DNA of 64,000 nt from Pseudomonas viridiflava (GTDB taxonomy: Bacteria; Pseudomonadota; Gammaproteobacteria; Pseudomonadales; Pseudomonadaceae), in the NCBI RefSeq assembly GCF_900580865.1, contig NZ_UTBZ01000169.1, positions 310,001 to 374,000 of the forward strand, read 5' to 3'. Positions 17,819-27,555 of the stretch are shown piece by piece. A program made the position numbers and the translations under genes. Under the pieces are notes generated by a model, which was given only the letters and a program-made list of their open reading frames with translations, searched no databases and was not told the origin of the DNA. Each line of letters starts with the position of its first letter. The first letter of the stretch is position 1.

Positions 17819-18214
17819 TCAAGTTTTGCGCAAAGTCTTCTGCCGCAAAATATAAACCGTCACCAACACCGCACTGGTCAACATAAACCCCCGCGCCCAC
17901 GGCAGTGGCACCAGGTAGCACGAGAACAGAATGCTCGCCCACATCAGCCCGATCGCGTAGACCTTGCCCTTGAGCGGAATGCCATTGCCATCGAGGTAAT
18001 CGCGGATCCATGGCCCGAGCCGTGGATGCTCGACCAGCCATTGATAGAAACGCGGAGAACTGCGCGCGAAGCAGGCTGCGGCGAGCAGAAGGAAAGGGGT
18101 GGTGGGCAGGACGGGCAGGAAAATCCCGATCACCCCCAATGCCACGCTGAGCCAGCCGATGGCCAGCAGGATGTAGCGCAACATCAGGGGGCGGTTGCCT
18201 ATGGGGTTGTCCAT
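17819..18214 (-). CDS. ybaN: YbaN-like DUF454 inner-membrane protein
   Basis: 131-residue membrane protein of the DUF454 family. The N-terminal half has two hydrophobic segments around the family motif GIFLPVLPTTPFLLLAAACF. A short cytoplasmic stretch (PRLGPWIRDY) follows, then two more hydrophobic segments and a basic tail. The molecular role of the family is not established. The start is at 18214. It lies 10 bases downstream of the YecA-family gene on the same strand, so the two are probably co-transcribed. Confidence 0.88.
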   Translation of the reverse strand: MDNPIGNRPLMLRYILLAIGWLSVALGVIGIFLPVLPTTPFLLLAAACFARSSPRFYQWLVEHPRLGPWIRDYLDGNGIPLKGKVYAIGLMWASILFSCYLVPLPWARGFMLTSAVLVTVYILRQKTLRKT

Positions 18215-18224
18215 AGGCCGGATC

Positions 18225-18812
18225 TTAGTGGTGACGTGGCTTGAGGATCGCCGGTTTTTCGTCGGGCGCCTGGCACAGCAGGTACAGCGCGGTCAGGGCT
18301 TCCGGGATCTGTACGATCATGTCGTCCATCAGGTTGGCGTCTTTGGCGATGTCTTCGAACTCTGGCTGTTCGTCGAACAGGCCCGAACCGACCATGATCG
18401 GCAGGAGCATTTCGCTGACTTCTTCTTCGGCGGTTTCGAACCAGGCCGCTTCACGCAGGAACACGCCTTCCATGAAGCCGATGCACCAGCCGCGCAGTTC
18501 GGAATCGTCCGGCTCGTCGCCCAGATCCAGTTCGCATGGCAGTTCGAATTCTTCATCCGAAGCCAGTTGACGGGCGATGTGTGCCTTGAGGCCGATCAGG
18601 GTGGCTTCGATCTCTTCGCGCTGGGCGTCGCTGCTGTAATGCGGCTCTTCGGCGAACAGGGCGTCGATCCACTCACGCTCCGGTACGTCTTCAGCGCAGA
18701 TCGACAGCGCGGTCAGGTAGCCGTGAGCGGCCACGTAATCCAGCGCCTCGTCGTGCAGCTCGTCGGCGTCGAGGAAAACTTGCAGGCGGGTCAGTTGCTC
18801 AGCGAAGGACAT
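18225..18812 (-). CDS. YecA/YgfB family (UPF0149) protein
   Basis: Acidic 195-residue protein with the YecA/YgfB-type fold signature GWCIGFMEGVF near residue 107 and a Glu/Asp-rich second half. The start MSFAEQLTRLQ at 18812 is used; the open frame extends 54 codons further but overlaps the REPIN and has no RBS. Family members include the E. coli proteins YgfB and YecA; a precise role cannot be given here. It heads a likely two-gene unit with ybaN. Confidence 0.85.
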   Translation of the reverse strand: MSFAEQLTRLQVFLDADELHDEALDYVAAHGYLTALSICAEDVPEREWIDALFAEEPHYSSDAQREEIEATLIGLKAHIARQLASDEEFELPCELDLGDEPDDSELRGWCIGFMEGVFLREAAWFETAEEEVSEMLLPIMVGSGLFDEQPEFEDIAKDANLMDDMIVQIPEALTALYLLCQAPDEKPAILKPRHH

Positions 18813-18917
18813 TACGGGGCTACCTTGGGGAATAAACAATGCGGGAATTCTAGGCCTTCTTGCGCGCTCAAGCCAGCCGCAAGGCAGATTTGACCTGTCA
18901 TACCCTGCATACACCCT

Positions 18918-19001
18918 GTAGGAGCTGCCGAAGGCTGCGATCTTTTGATTTGCTTTTAATAAAGACAAGATCAAAAGATCGCAGCCTTCGGCAGCTCCTA
19001 C
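18918..19001. repeat. REPIN, family A
   Basis: Two inverted family A arms with an AT-rich spacer, between the divergent YecA-family gene and recQ. The remaining ~190 bases up to recQ hold its promoter, with no other gene visible. Confidence 0.9.
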
Positions 19002-19189
19002 ACAGGTATCAGCGATTGTATCGACGGGTGTCGCCCTGCGCAGGGGAGGCCTCGGGTATACTGCCGCGTTTTGCGATCCCTGCCCGCCTTGCGCGTGTCA
19101 CGTAATGCGTTCTTACGTTTTGTTTAAGCAGCCGTGGCTGTTCTGAACCAGCCTGCGCAGGGATGTATCGGTAGATTTTTGGAGTTTTT

Positions 19190-21319
19190 ATGCTCGAACA
19201 GGCTCAACGCGTCCTCAAGGACATCTTCGGCTACGACAGTTTCCGTGGCCGTCAGGGTGCGATCATTGAGCGCGTGGCCAGTGGCGGTGATGCGTTGGTA
19301 CTGATGCCTACCGGTGGCGGCAAGTCCCTGTGCTTCCAGGTGCCGGCGCTGCTGCGCGATGGTCTGGCGGTGGTCGTGTCGCCGCTGATCGCGCTGATGG
19401 ACGATCAGGTCGCCACCCTCGAAGAGCTTGGTGTGGCCGCCGCCGCGCTGAACTCCACCTTGAGCGCCGAGCAGCAGCGCGATCTGGCGACGCGGATCAA
19501 GCGTGGCGAAGTGAAGATGTTGTATCTGGCGCCCGAGCGCCTGGTGCAGCCGCGCATGCTGTCGTTCCTGCAAGGCTTGAACATTGCGTTGTTCGCCATT
19601 GACGAAGCGCACTGCGTGTCGCAATGGGGCCATGACTTCCGTCCGGAATACCTGCAACTGGGCCAGTTGGCCGAGCTATTCCCTGACGTACCGCGCATCG
19701 CCCTGACCGCCACCGCCGACAAGCGTACCCGCGAAGAAATCGTCACGCGACTGCATCTGCAGAATGCCGAGCGTTTTCTGTCGAGCTTCGACCGACCGAA
19801 CATTTTCTATCGCATCGTGCCCAAGGAGCAGCCGCGCAAGCAATTGCTGGCATTCCTCGCCGAACGCCGCAGCGATGCCGGCATCGTCTATTGCCTGTCA
19901 CGCAAGAAAGTCGAGGAAGTCGCGACATTTCTCAGTGAACAGGGCTTTCCGGCGCTGCCGTACCACGCCGGCCTGCCTAACGAGCTGCGTGCCTTCAACC
20001 AGAAGCGCTTCCTCAATGAGGAAGGCCTGATCATGGTCGCCACGGTGGCGTTCGGCATGGGCATCGACAAGCCCAACGTGCGCTTCGTTGCGCACCTCGA
20101 CCTGCCGAAATCCCTCGAGGCGTATTACCAGGAAACCGGGCGCGGCGGCCGTGACGGGCTGCCGGCGGATGCGTGGATGGCCTACGGTCTGCAAGACGTG
20201 GTGATGCTTAAACAGATGCTGCAGAACTCGGAGGGCGACGAGCGGCACAAGCGTCTGGAGCAGCACAAGCTCGACGCCATGCTGTCGCTGTGTGAAGAAA
20301 CCCGCTGCCGTCGACAGACCCTGCTGGCGTACTTCGATGAAGACATGCCCGAGCCGTGTGGCCATTGCGACAATTGTGTCGATGGCGTGCAGACCTGGGA
20401 CGCCACCGAACCCGCACGTCAGGCGTTGTCGGCAATTTTCCGCACCGGCCAGCGTTACGGCGTCGGTCATCTGGTCGACGTGCTGCTGGGCAAGGACAAC
20501 GAAAAAGTCCGCAGCTTCGGTCATCAGCATCTGTCGGTGTATGGCGTCGGCAAGGCGTTGAGCGAAAGCGAGTGGCGCTCGCTGTTCCGCCAATTGGTCG
20601 CGCGCGGTCTGGCGGATGTCGATCACGAAGGCTATGGCGGCCTGCGTCTGAATGACAGCTGCCGGCCGTTGCTCAAGGGTGAAGTCACGCTGGAGTTGCG
20701 CCGCGATCTCAAACCGCAGGTTACCGCCAAAACCGCCAGCAAGAGCCCGGCCAGCCAACTGGTGCGCGGCGAAGAGCGCGAACAGTGGGAAGCCCTGCGC
20801 GCGCTGCGCCGCAAATTGGCCGAAGAACATGGTGTGCCGCCGTACGTCATCTTCCCCGATTCGACGTTGCTGGAAATGCTCCGCAGCCAACCGACCTCGC
20901 TGGCGGAAATGGCCCGGGTCAGCGGCGTTGGCGCGCGCAAGCTGGAACGCTATGGCGATGCCTTCCTCGAAGTGCTTGGCGGCGAGGTCGAGGCGCCGAA
21001 AGCGGTGGCCGACGTGCGCCACGAACTGATTACCCTGGCTCGCGCCGGCATGACGCCGCTGCAGATCGCCGGTCAGTTGCAGTGCTCGGAGAAGAACGTT
21101 TACACCATGCTCGCTGAGGCGATCGGCAAGCAGCAGTTGTCGCTCGAGCAGGCGCTGGATTTGCCTGAAGAGTTGATGGGTGAAGTGCAGGACGCGTTCC
21201 TTGATGGCGAAGGCGAGTTACCGTCGGTCGCCGAAGTGGCGGAGTTGTTTGCCGGGCGTGTGCCGGAAGGCGTGCTTTACTGCGTGCGGGCTGCGTTGCA
21301 GTCGGAATTCGAGATGTAA
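19190..21319 (+). CDS. recQ: ATP-dependent DNA helicase RecQ
   Basis: 709-residue 3'-to-5' DNA helicase for recombination and replication-fork repair. Walker A PTGGGKS has its Lys at residue 45. The DEAH box is in the block DEAHCVSQWGHDFRPEY. The helicase C-terminal arginine motif QETGRGGRDG is followed by the RecQ zinc site (Cys residues in CEETRC and CGHCDNC), a winged-helix RQC domain, an HRDC domain around residues 525-600 and a C-terminal helix-turn-helix domain of the HTH_40 type. It is complete, with start ATG at 19190. The nearest downstream gene on the strand is a MarR regulator beyond a 300-bp repeat element, so recQ is probably monocistronic. Confidence 0.97.
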   Translation: MLEQAQRVLKDIFGYDSFRGRQGAIIERVASGGDALVLMPTGGGKSLCFQVPALLRDGLAVVVSPLIALMDDQVATLEELGVAAAALNSTLSAEQQRDLATRIKRGEVKMLYLAPERLVQPRMLSFLQGLNIALFAIDEAHCVSQWGHDFRPEYLQLGQLAELFPDVPRIALTATADKRTREEIVTRLHLQNAERFLSSFDRPNIFYRIVPKEQPRKQLLAFLAERRSDAGIVYCLSRKKVEEVATFLSEQGFPALPYHAGLPNELRAFNQKRFLNEEGLIMVATVAFGMGIDKPNVRFVAHLDLPKSLEAYYQETGRGGRDGLPADAWMAYGLQDVVMLKQMLQNSEGDERHKRLEQHKLDAMLSLCEETRCRRQTLLAYFDEDMPEPCGHCDNCVDGVQTWDATEPARQALSAIFRTGQRYGVGHLVDVLLGKDNEKVRSFGHQHLSVYGVGKALSESEWRSLFRQLVARGLADVDHEGYGGLRLNDSCRPLLKGEVTLELRRDLKPQVTAKTASKSPASQLVRGEEREQWEALRALRRKLAEEHGVPPYVIFPDSTLLEMLRSQPTSLAEMARVSGVGARKLERYGDAFLEVLGGEVEAPKAVADVRHELITLARAGMTPLQIAGQLQCSEKNVYTMLAEAIGKQQLSLEQALDLPEELMGEVQDAFLDGEGELPSVAEVAELFAGRVPEGVLYCVRAALQSEFEM

Positions 21320-21349
21320 TTTTGCCCCGCCCTCATCGGAACGCCGCCC

Positions 21350-21523
21350 GCCCATCCCTCTCCCAGAGGGAGAGGGGGCCGACCGAGGTGTCTGAGGTTT
21401 GACATCGACCTGAAAGAACCAGTCGATTATGGATTCGGTAAAGCAGGATCAGGTCGGCGTAATCCTGAAGCATCCCCCATTCAGTCCCCTCTCCCTCTGG
21501 GAGAGGGCTAGGGTGAGGGGCTT
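21350..21523 (-). mobile_element. MITE-like element, copy 1 (non-coding, inverted ends)
   Basis: About 175 bp bounded by CCCTCTCCC / GGGAGAGGG inverted ends, with the outer end GGGTGAGGGGCTT well kept on the right. Its reverse complement aligns with the element at 33696-33996, including GGGGGATGCT, TACGCCGACCTGA, TTCAGGTCGATGT and CCTCGGTCGGCCCCCTCTCC in the same order. There is no coding capacity. It fills the recQ to MarR gap; the remaining ~108 bases before the MarR start should hold its promoter. Confidence 0.7.
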
Positions 21524-21631
21524 CAAGATGTAACGATTCAGTACAGACCGCCACTTGCCTATAACTGCAGCTCATGCTTAGCTGGCTAATAATTAGATTT
21601 TCTTTATTTTCAGTCTAACCGTGAGTGTTTT

Positions 21632-22066
21632 ATGCCGTTAACCGATCAACACCGCTTTGGCATGCAACTGGCCCAGATGTCCCGTGGCTGGCGTGCCGAA
21701 CTGGACCGCCGGCTGGCCGGGCTGGGTCTGTCCCAGGCGCGCTGGCTGGTGCTGCTGCATCTGGCGCGCTTTGAAGAGGCGCCGACCCAACGTGAACTGG
21801 CGCAGAGCGTCGGCGTCGAAGGCCCGACCCTCGCACGCTTGCTCGATAGTCTGGAAAGCCAGGGCCTGGTGCAACGCCAGTCCGTGATGGAAGACCGTCG
21901 GGCAAAAAAAATCGTCCTCTGTGCACCGGCGCTGCCGCTGATCGAACAAATCGAAACCATCGCCACACAACTGCGTCACGAGTTGTTCGAAGGCGTCGAC
22001 GAGGCGGATTTGAAGGTGTGCATGCGTGTTCACGGGCACATTCTGGGCAACCTGGAAAAATCTTGA
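21632..22066 (+). CDS. MarR/SlyA family transcriptional regulator
   Basis: 144-residue winged-helix regulator. The helix-turn-helix spans about residues 46-70 (QRELAQSVGVEGPTLARLLD), followed by the beta wing with the MEDRRAKK motif of the SlyA branch. These proteins act as dimers, usually repressing nearby transport or stress genes until a small aromatic ligand binds. The neighbouring FimV-like gene is 127 bp downstream; no target site can be assigned. Start ATG at 21632, after an AT-rich promoter region. Confidence 0.93.
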   Translation: MPLTDQHRFGMQLAQMSRGWRAELDRRLAGLGLSQARWLVLLHLARFEEAPTQRELAQSVGVEGPTLARLLDSLESQGLVQRQSVMEDRRAKKIVLCAPALPLIEQIETIATQLRHELFEGVDEADLKVCMRVHGHILGNLEKS

Positions 22067-22193
22067 GGCATATCCACGTGCCGTATCTTTGAGAGATCGC
22101 GCTGAGCCGACTATAAGAACTACTGGGCAATATCGTGTTCGTACCGGATGTGCGAACGCATAGAAGTCGGTTTTGCTTATTTAAGGGATGCTC

Positions 22194-23966
22194 ATGCTCG
22201 CAAGTTGGCACGTGGTACGGCGCAGTGGCGGCAAATGGTTGCTGCTGGCTGGGCTATTCAGTTACTCGACGTGGTCGATGGCCTTGGGGCTGGGTGACAT
22301 CACTGTTCATTCCGGCCTCAATCAGCCGCTCAAGGCCGACATCGCGTTGGTTGATGTCGGCGTGCTGACGCAAAGCGATCTGATGGTGCGCCTCGCCACC
22401 GCGGATGAGTTCGCCGAGGCCGGGGTCGAGCGGGTGTTCTTCCTCAACGACCTCAAGTTCATCCCGATCTTGCATGGCAACCGCCAGATGATCCGGGTGA
22501 CGTCCAGCAAACCGGTCAACGAACCCTTTTTGAATTTCCTCGTGCAGCTCAATCAGCCCAACGGCCGTTTGCTGCGTGAGTACACGGTGTTGATCGATCC
22601 ACCGGGTTCGCCGGGCATCGTGCCGGCCACTGATGAGCCGGATCCGCGCGCGCAATCCTCCGCGTTTCCCAGCGTCGAACCTGCCGCGGCTACGCCGCAG
22701 GCACCTCAGGCCAAGCGCGATACGCTGCCAACGCCTGCACCCCCGCCTGCCAATGAAGCGTTGGCCGAGCAATTGGCCGCCAGTGTGTTGTTGAGCCAGC
22801 AACTGCAGAAGACCGTCGACGAACTCAACGCAAAATTGCAGACACAGGATGTGCAGATTGCCGATGGCAAGAAGCAGATCACTGACCTGCAAACGCGCCT
22901 GGTCGAACTTCAGCACGCGCCACCGACTGTGGTGACACCAGCACCGGCACCTGTTCCGGCGCCGATTGTGCCGCCGGTTGAAACCAGCGATGACGCTTTG
23001 AACTGGCCATTGCTCGCTGGTTTGTTGCTGTTGCTGGGGGCACTGGCCGGGTTGTTCGTCCACCGTCGCCGGCAACAACAGGTACCCACCGACGAGCCGT
23101 TGCCGCTGTTGCCGCTGGATAATGAGCCGGACGTAGCTGAAGCCGCAAACGCAGAACCCGTCAGATCTCATGCTTCAGACCAACACCGCGAAGAACCGGC
23201 GGCAGGCGATGTGCTGGAGGCGGTGGGGATCTATCTGGCCTATGGCCGACTGGGCGAAGCGGCGGGTTTGCTGCGCGATGCCTTGCACAAGGAGCCGGAG
23301 CGCAGCGATATCGGTTTGCAGTTGCTTGAAGTGCTGGGACGCCAGGGTGACAGCGCTGCGTATGAACAACAGGAAGGCCATTTGCGTGAGCAGGGCGTGG
23401 ATGCTCAGGCGTTGCAGGATGTACGCGCCCGACATCCTAAGCTGGTGGGTGCCGCGCCATTGGCCACGCTACCGGCGGTTATTGCGGCGGCCCCGAGCGT
23501 TGTTGCGCCACCGGCGGCGGAAGATGATTTCGAATTGAACCTGGGCGAGTTGTCGATGGATTCCAGTTGGGATCTGGAGGACAGTCGCCCGGCCACGGCT
23601 GAACCGCCGGCGGACACCTCAGCGCTGGGGGCCGGCCTGAAAATACTGCCTCAGGATTTTGAATTGCCAGAGGCGGCCAGTGAGGACGCCGAACTCGAGT
23701 GGATCCCTGAACCGGACGCCGAGCCGCTGGATGAAGATTTTCTCAATGAGTTTGCCGATTCCGAAACTTCGCTGGGGCTGCAGCCGCTGGATTTGCAGGA
23801 ACCGGAGCCGCTACACGACGAAAATTCCGGCAAGCTCGAACAGGCGCAGACGTGCATTGACGACGGTGACATCGACAGTGCGATTGCATTGCTCAATGAA
23901 TTGCTCAAAGAGGGCGATGAACCTTTGAAGCAAACGGCGCGGACGTTGCTGGCGGGAATTCGCTGA
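22194..23966 (+). CDS. FimV/HubP-like inner-membrane protein
   Basis: 590-residue protein. ATG 22194 is preferred over ATG 22188 because AAGGG directly abuts the latter. The N-terminal ~140 residues are the periplasmic FimV domain (LGDITVHSGLNQPLKADI) after a signal-anchor-like stretch. A Pro/Ala-rich linker, a coiled coil (~residues 190-240), one membrane helix near residue 270 and an acidic cytoplasmic part with TPR-like helices follow. The protein ends with the FimV C-terminal domain (QAQTCIDDGDIDSAIALL). P. aeruginosa FimV is much longer, carries a LysM domain and organises polar pili. This one lacks a visible LysM and lies next to a MarR regulator, so it is a paralogue whose role is uncertain. 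Confidence 0.85.
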   Translation: MLASWHVVRRSGGKWLLLAGLFSYSTWSMALGLGDITVHSGLNQPLKADIALVDVGVLTQSDLMVRLATADEFAEAGVERVFFLNDLKFIPILHGNRQMIRVTSSKPVNEPFLNFLVQLNQPNGRLLREYTVLIDPPGSPGIVPATDEPDPRAQSSAFPSVEPAAATPQAPQAKRDTLPTPAPPPANEALAEQLAASVLLSQQLQKTVDELNAKLQTQDVQIADGKKQITDLQTRLVELQHAPPTVVTPAPAPVPAPIVPPVETSDDALNWPLLAGLLLLLGALAGLFVHRRRQQQVPTDEPLPLLPLDNEPDVAEAANAEPVRSHASDQHREEPAAGDVLEAVGIYLAYGRLGEAAGLLRDALHKEPERSDIGLQLLEVLGRQGDSAAYEQQEGHLREQGVDAQALQDVRARHPKLVGAAPLATLPAVIAAAPSVVAPPAAEDDFELNLGELSMDSSWDLEDSRPATAEPPADTSALGAGLKILPQDFELPEAASEDAELEWIPEPDAEPLDEDFLNEFADSETSLGLQPLDLQEPEPLHDENSGKLEQAQTCIDDGDIDSAIALLNELLKEGDEPLKQTARTLLAGIR

Positions 23967-24000
23967 ACCCTGAGTTTTTGTGGCGTATCGGATATTGCCA

Positions 24001-24066
24001 TCGCGAGCAGGCTCGCTCCCACAATAGGAATGCATTCCCCTGTGGAAGCGAGCCTGCTCGCGAAGG
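24001..24066. repeat. REPIN, family B
   Basis: Inverted arms TCGCGAGCAGGCTCGCTCCC and TGGAAGCGAGCCTGCTCGCG. It lies between the converging FimV-like and PlpD-like genes and could also end transcription from both sides. Confidence 0.88.
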
Positions 24067-24086
24067 CGGATTGTCAGACGACCTGA

Positions 24087-26276
24087 TCAGAAGGTCTGGC
24101 CAAGATTCAGGTACACCGCCTGCTCATTCGCATCATTCAAGCCATAACTGAAATTCAACGGCCCCAGCGGCGTGTCGAAACCGATAAACACGCTTGCGGC
24201 GTTGATGTAGCCACTGTCGAACTCATTGTCGTTGTTCCACGCCCGTCCACGCTCCAGCGATGCGCCGGCATACAGCGGGAAATCCAGCGGCAGATACGAA
24301 CGCGGCGTCAACCGGCGGTAGTACACCGCGCGCATCAGGCTGATGTTCTGTCCGGAAATCGCGTCCTCACGGAAACCCGAGAGCTGCCGCGCGCCGCCGA
24401 GGAGGAAACTCGATGTGACCACGTTGGCGTCGTCCAGCGTACGCCCGTAGCGCCCACCGAGAATCAGCGTATCCGGGCCATGGCTCATGGCCTTGTCGAT
24501 TTTCAGGTCCCACTGTCGATAACGCGTGTCCGACCCCAGGCCCGGTTCGAACTGCGTCAGCGTCAGGCTGACGTCCTTGCCTTCGTGAGGGAAGTACACG
24601 TTATCCAGCGAGTCGTAAGAATACTTCAGCGCGTAGAAGCCTTCGTTGAAGTTCTCACTCGGCAGATCCTGATCGCCAATGCGCACATCGGCCTTGCCCC
24701 ACGCCTCGCCGACGCCGAAACGCACTTCGCCGTTGTTGCCGATCTGCCGGCCGAAGTTGAGGCCGAAACCGTAGCGCTCGACGCGGTACTGCGCGATCGG
24801 ATCGTTGTCGAGCACCGCTTCAACGTTCTGCGCTTCGAACGAGGCGTACGGTGCGACGAAGTAACGCGAGCCGACGTCCAGCGGTTGATAGAACTCGGTG
24901 TACAGCTCTTGTTTGTCGCCGATCTGCGCACGGGTCAGCCATTCCGCGCCGAGGCGGTTGATGCCGTTGATGCGGTAGCTGGCGCCGAGGTTGAAGGCGC
25001 TGTCGCCGCGCATGTCGTCCGACAGATTGAGGCCGACCCGCAAGTAGTCGGTGCCGCTGCGCTTGCCCCGAGCGCTGATCACCAGTGTGTGATCATCGCC
25101 CTTGTGCACCACGCGGTATTGCACCTGTTCGAAGTAGTCGAGGCCATACAAGGTGCCCATGTCCGAATGCAAACGCCCCATATCCAGCGGCTCGCCAATG
25201 TGCTGGCGGATGTAATAGCGAATGACATCGTCGTCGACCTTCGAATCGTTCTCGACACGGATCGCGGTGATGATCGGCGTACGCTGCCCCGGTGAGCGTG
25301 CGGCGTTCAGCTCAGCATCCTGAGACTCGTCGGGTTTAAGCTGAGCAAGCCGCGCGTCGAGGATTCGCGTCGCCCGATAACCGGCGTCGATCATGTCCTG
25401 GGCTTTACCGAAATCAGTGACACCATATGCCGCCAGCGCGGGCTGGATCAGCACATCGGAGGGTTTCAGCGCGGCCAGTTGTTCTTCGGAGTTACTGCGG
25501 GTCATCAGGGTGATCGACTGGTTCAGCACATCGACCACCGTGGTCAGTTGTTTGCGATTGCGCAGGGGCGTGCCGATATCGACGACGATGGCCACGTCGA
25601 CGCCCATTTCCCGCGCCACATCGAGGGGGATGTTGTCGGTCATGCCGCCGTCCACCAACAGCCGGCCATCGAGTTCGACCGGGGCGAACACCGCCGGGAT
25701 CGACATGCTGGCGCGGATCACCTGCGGCAAATGACCTTTGCGGAACACCACTTTTTCGCCATTGGAAATGTCGGTGGCGACGGCGCGGAACGGGATCGGC
25801 AGTTTGTCGAAGTTCCGGGTGTCGCTGGTGTGCGCCAACAGGCTTTCCAGCAGTAGCGCGAGGTTCTGGCCCTGAATCACGCCCAGTGGCAGGCCGAGGC
25901 TGCCGTCGTCACGAAAGCTGAGTTTCTGTTTGACCAGAAAGTCGCGGTCATCCTGTTTGCGCCGAAAGGGCACGTCTTCACGCGGCGGGGCGTCGGACAG
26001 CGCGGCTTGCCAGTCGATGCTCAGCGCGAGTTTTTCCAGCTCATCGATCTTGTAACCCGAGGCGTACAGGCCACCGACCACCGCACCCATGCTGGTGCCG
26101 GCGATCGCATCGATCTTGATGCCTTGTTCTTCCAGCGCCTTGAGCACGCCGATATGCGCCAGCCCGCGCGCGGCACCCCCGGACAGCACCAGGCCGACTT
26201 TCAGTCGTGACGCCTCACTGGCATGGACAAGCAGAGGAAGGAAACCAAGCAGCAGGCAGAACAGCAGACGGCGCAT
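24087..26276 (-). CDS. plpD: PlpD-type patatin phospholipase autotransporter (type Vd secretion)
   Basis: 729-residue protein that carries a lipase and its own outer-membrane channel. A signal peptide occupies residues 1-19. The patatin domain (~25-300) has the oxyanion motif GGAARGLAH, nucleophile S62 in GTSMG and D209 of the DGG dyad motif. A POTRA domain (~325-400) and a 16-stranded Bac_surface_Ag barrel follow, ending in a C-terminal Phe (NLGQTF) for BAM recognition. In P. aeruginosa PlpD is a secreted phospholipase A1. It is monocistronic and divergent from the SelW-like gene. All catalytic residues are present. Confidence 0.95.
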   Translation of the reverse strand: MRRLLFCLLLGFLPLLVHASEASRLKVGLVLSGGAARGLAHIGVLKALEEQGIKIDAIAGTSMGAVVGGLYASGYKIDELEKLALSIDWQAALSDAPPREDVPFRRKQDDRDFLVKQKLSFRDDGSLGLPLGVIQGQNLALLLESLLAHTSDTRNFDKLPIPFRAVATDISNGEKVVFRKGHLPQVIRASMSIPAVFAPVELDGRLLVDGGMTDNIPLDVAREMGVDVAIVVDIGTPLRNRKQLTTVVDVLNQSITLMTRSNSEEQLAALKPSDVLIQPALAAYGVTDFGKAQDMIDAGYRATRILDARLAQLKPDESQDAELNAARSPGQRTPIITAIRVENDSKVDDDVIRYYIRQHIGEPLDMGRLHSDMGTLYGLDYFEQVQYRVVHKGDDHTLVISARGKRSGTDYLRVGLNLSDDMRGDSAFNLGASYRINGINRLGAEWLTRAQIGDKQELYTEFYQPLDVGSRYFVAPYASFEAQNVEAVLDNDPIAQYRVERYGFGLNFGRQIGNNGEVRFGVGEAWGKADVRIGDQDLPSENFNEGFYALKYSYDSLDNVYFPHEGKDVSLTLTQFEPGLGSDTRYRQWDLKIDKAMSHGPDTLILGGRYGRTLDDANVVTSSFLLGGARQLSGFREDAISGQNISLMRAVYYRRLTPRSYLPLDFPLYAGASLERGRAWNNDNEFDSGYINAASVFIGFDTPLGPLNFSYGLNDANEQAVYLNLGQTF

Positions 26277-26347
26277 TGTGAGTCTCGGGGCAAGCGTTAA
26301 AGCCGGCTATTATAGCGGCGCCCTCTGTCTCAGGAGTTTCAGCGAAC

Positions 26348-26635
26348 ATGACTGTCGCAAAAGCAGAAGTTGTCATCACCTATTGCACCCAATGCCAATG
26401 GCTGCTGCGCGCCGCGTGGCTGGCACAGGAGCTGCTCAGTACCTTCGGCGATGACCTCGGCAAAGTCTCGTTGGTGCCGGGCACCGGCGGGGTATTTCAC
26501 ATCACCTGCGCCGGCGTGCAGATCTGGGAGCGAAAGGCCGACGGTGGGTTTCCCGAGGCCAAGGTGTTGAAGCAGCGGGTTCGCGATCAGATCGATCCAG
26601 AGCGCGACCTCGGCCACAATGACCGCACTCAGTGA
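26348..26635 (+). CDS. SelT/SelW/SelH (Rdx) family thioredoxin-like protein
   Basis: 95-residue protein with the family motif C13-T-Q-C16 just after the first beta strand; Cys replaces the selenocysteine found in animal relatives. A second signature, GTGGVFHITCAGVQIWERK, and a C-terminal GGFPEAKVLKQRVRD complete the domain. Proteins of this family are thought to be redox-active, but bacterial substrates are not known. Its 3' end overlaps the 3' end of the converging EamA exporter gene by 7 bp. Confidence 0.92.
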   Translation: MTVAKAEVVITYCTQCQWLLRAAWLAQELLSTFGDDLGKVSLVPGTGGVFHITCAGVQIWERKADGGFPEAKVLKQRVRDQIDPERDLGHNDRTQ

Positions 26636-27522
26636 GACGCGGCCTCGGCGGCGACGGTTTTCTTGTCGGCATTACCGGACATCCGCGCTGACACGACGAT
26701 GGCAACAATGATCAACGCGCCGCCGAGCAGCATCTTCGGCGTCGGGTTTTCATTGAACAACAGCCAGGCGACGGTGATGCCGTAAACCGGCTCCATCGCA
26801 AACACCACCGCCGCCGTGCGCGCCTTGATCACCGCCAGACTGGCGACGAACAGGCTGTGTGCGACGCCGGTGCAGAACACCCCGAGCAGGGCAATCCACA
26901 GCCAGTCCAGAGCCCGCACCTCAATCAGTTGCGGTGCCGCGACCGGTAGCAGACACAACGCCACCACGACGTTTTGACACAACGCAGCCTGTACCGCCGG
27001 GATGCGTCCGGAACTGGCGCGGTTGGTCAGCGACAGCAGCGAAAACAGCAGGCCCGAAAGAACTGACCAGAGCAAGCCGATGGTCGCGCCGCTGCCCAGA
27101 TCGAAGGCCGGGGTCACCAGAATCAGACCGATGCTGACCAACACCACCAGCAGCATTTCATTGGCGCGAATGCGTTCGCGGAAGATCAGCCCTTCGAGAA
27201 TCACCGTGAAGGCCGGGAAACTGGCAAAACCCAACGTCGCGATGGCGACCCCGGCGACTTTCACCGAAATGAAGAAGCTCACCCAGTGCCCGGCCAGCAA
27301 CACGCCACTGAGGGCGAGGCGACGCCAGTCCACGGCCTGGAGTTTCTGCCAGCCGTGCTGACTGGCGAAACGGGCGAAAAATGCCAGGGCGAGCACGGCG
27401 AAAGCAGCGCGACCGAAGACGATCACGGCGGGGGATGCAGCAGCGAGTTTGCCGAACACACCGGTCAGGCCAAACATCAAAGCGCCGATATGCAGAGCGC
27501 CGAGGGCGGTACGCGGAGTCAT
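26629..27522 (-). CDS. EamA/DMT-family inner-membrane exporter
   Basis: 297-residue protein with ten predicted membrane segments in two EamA repeats (about residues 7-140 and 148-280). The second repeat carries the usual EPVYGITVAWLLFNE motif. Such transporters usually export amino acids or other small metabolites; the substrate is unknown. It lies downstream of an AraC regulator on the same strand, with a decayed REP in the 131-bp gap, so the regulator may control it. Confidence 0.9.
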   Translation of the reverse strand: MTPRTALGALHIGALMFGLTGVFGKLAAASPAVIVFGRAAFAVLALAFFARFASQHGWQKLQAVDWRRLALSGVLLAGHWVSFFISVKVAGVAIATLGFASFPAFTVILEGLIFRERIRANEMLLVVLVSIGLILVTPAFDLGSGATIGLLWSVLSGLLFSLLSLTNRASSGRIPAVQAALCQNVVVALCLLPVAAPQLIEVRALDWLWIALLGVFCTGVAHSLFVASLAVIKARTAAVVFAMEPVYGITVAWLLFNENPTPKMLLGGALIIVAIVVSARMSGNADKKTVAAEAASH

Positions 27523-27555
27523 TGCAATCCTTCTATCTCAAACACAATCTCAACT

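Noticed and set aside
19898..21022. Minus-strand frame of 374 codons
   Set aside because: Antisense to recQ, which is complete and conserved.
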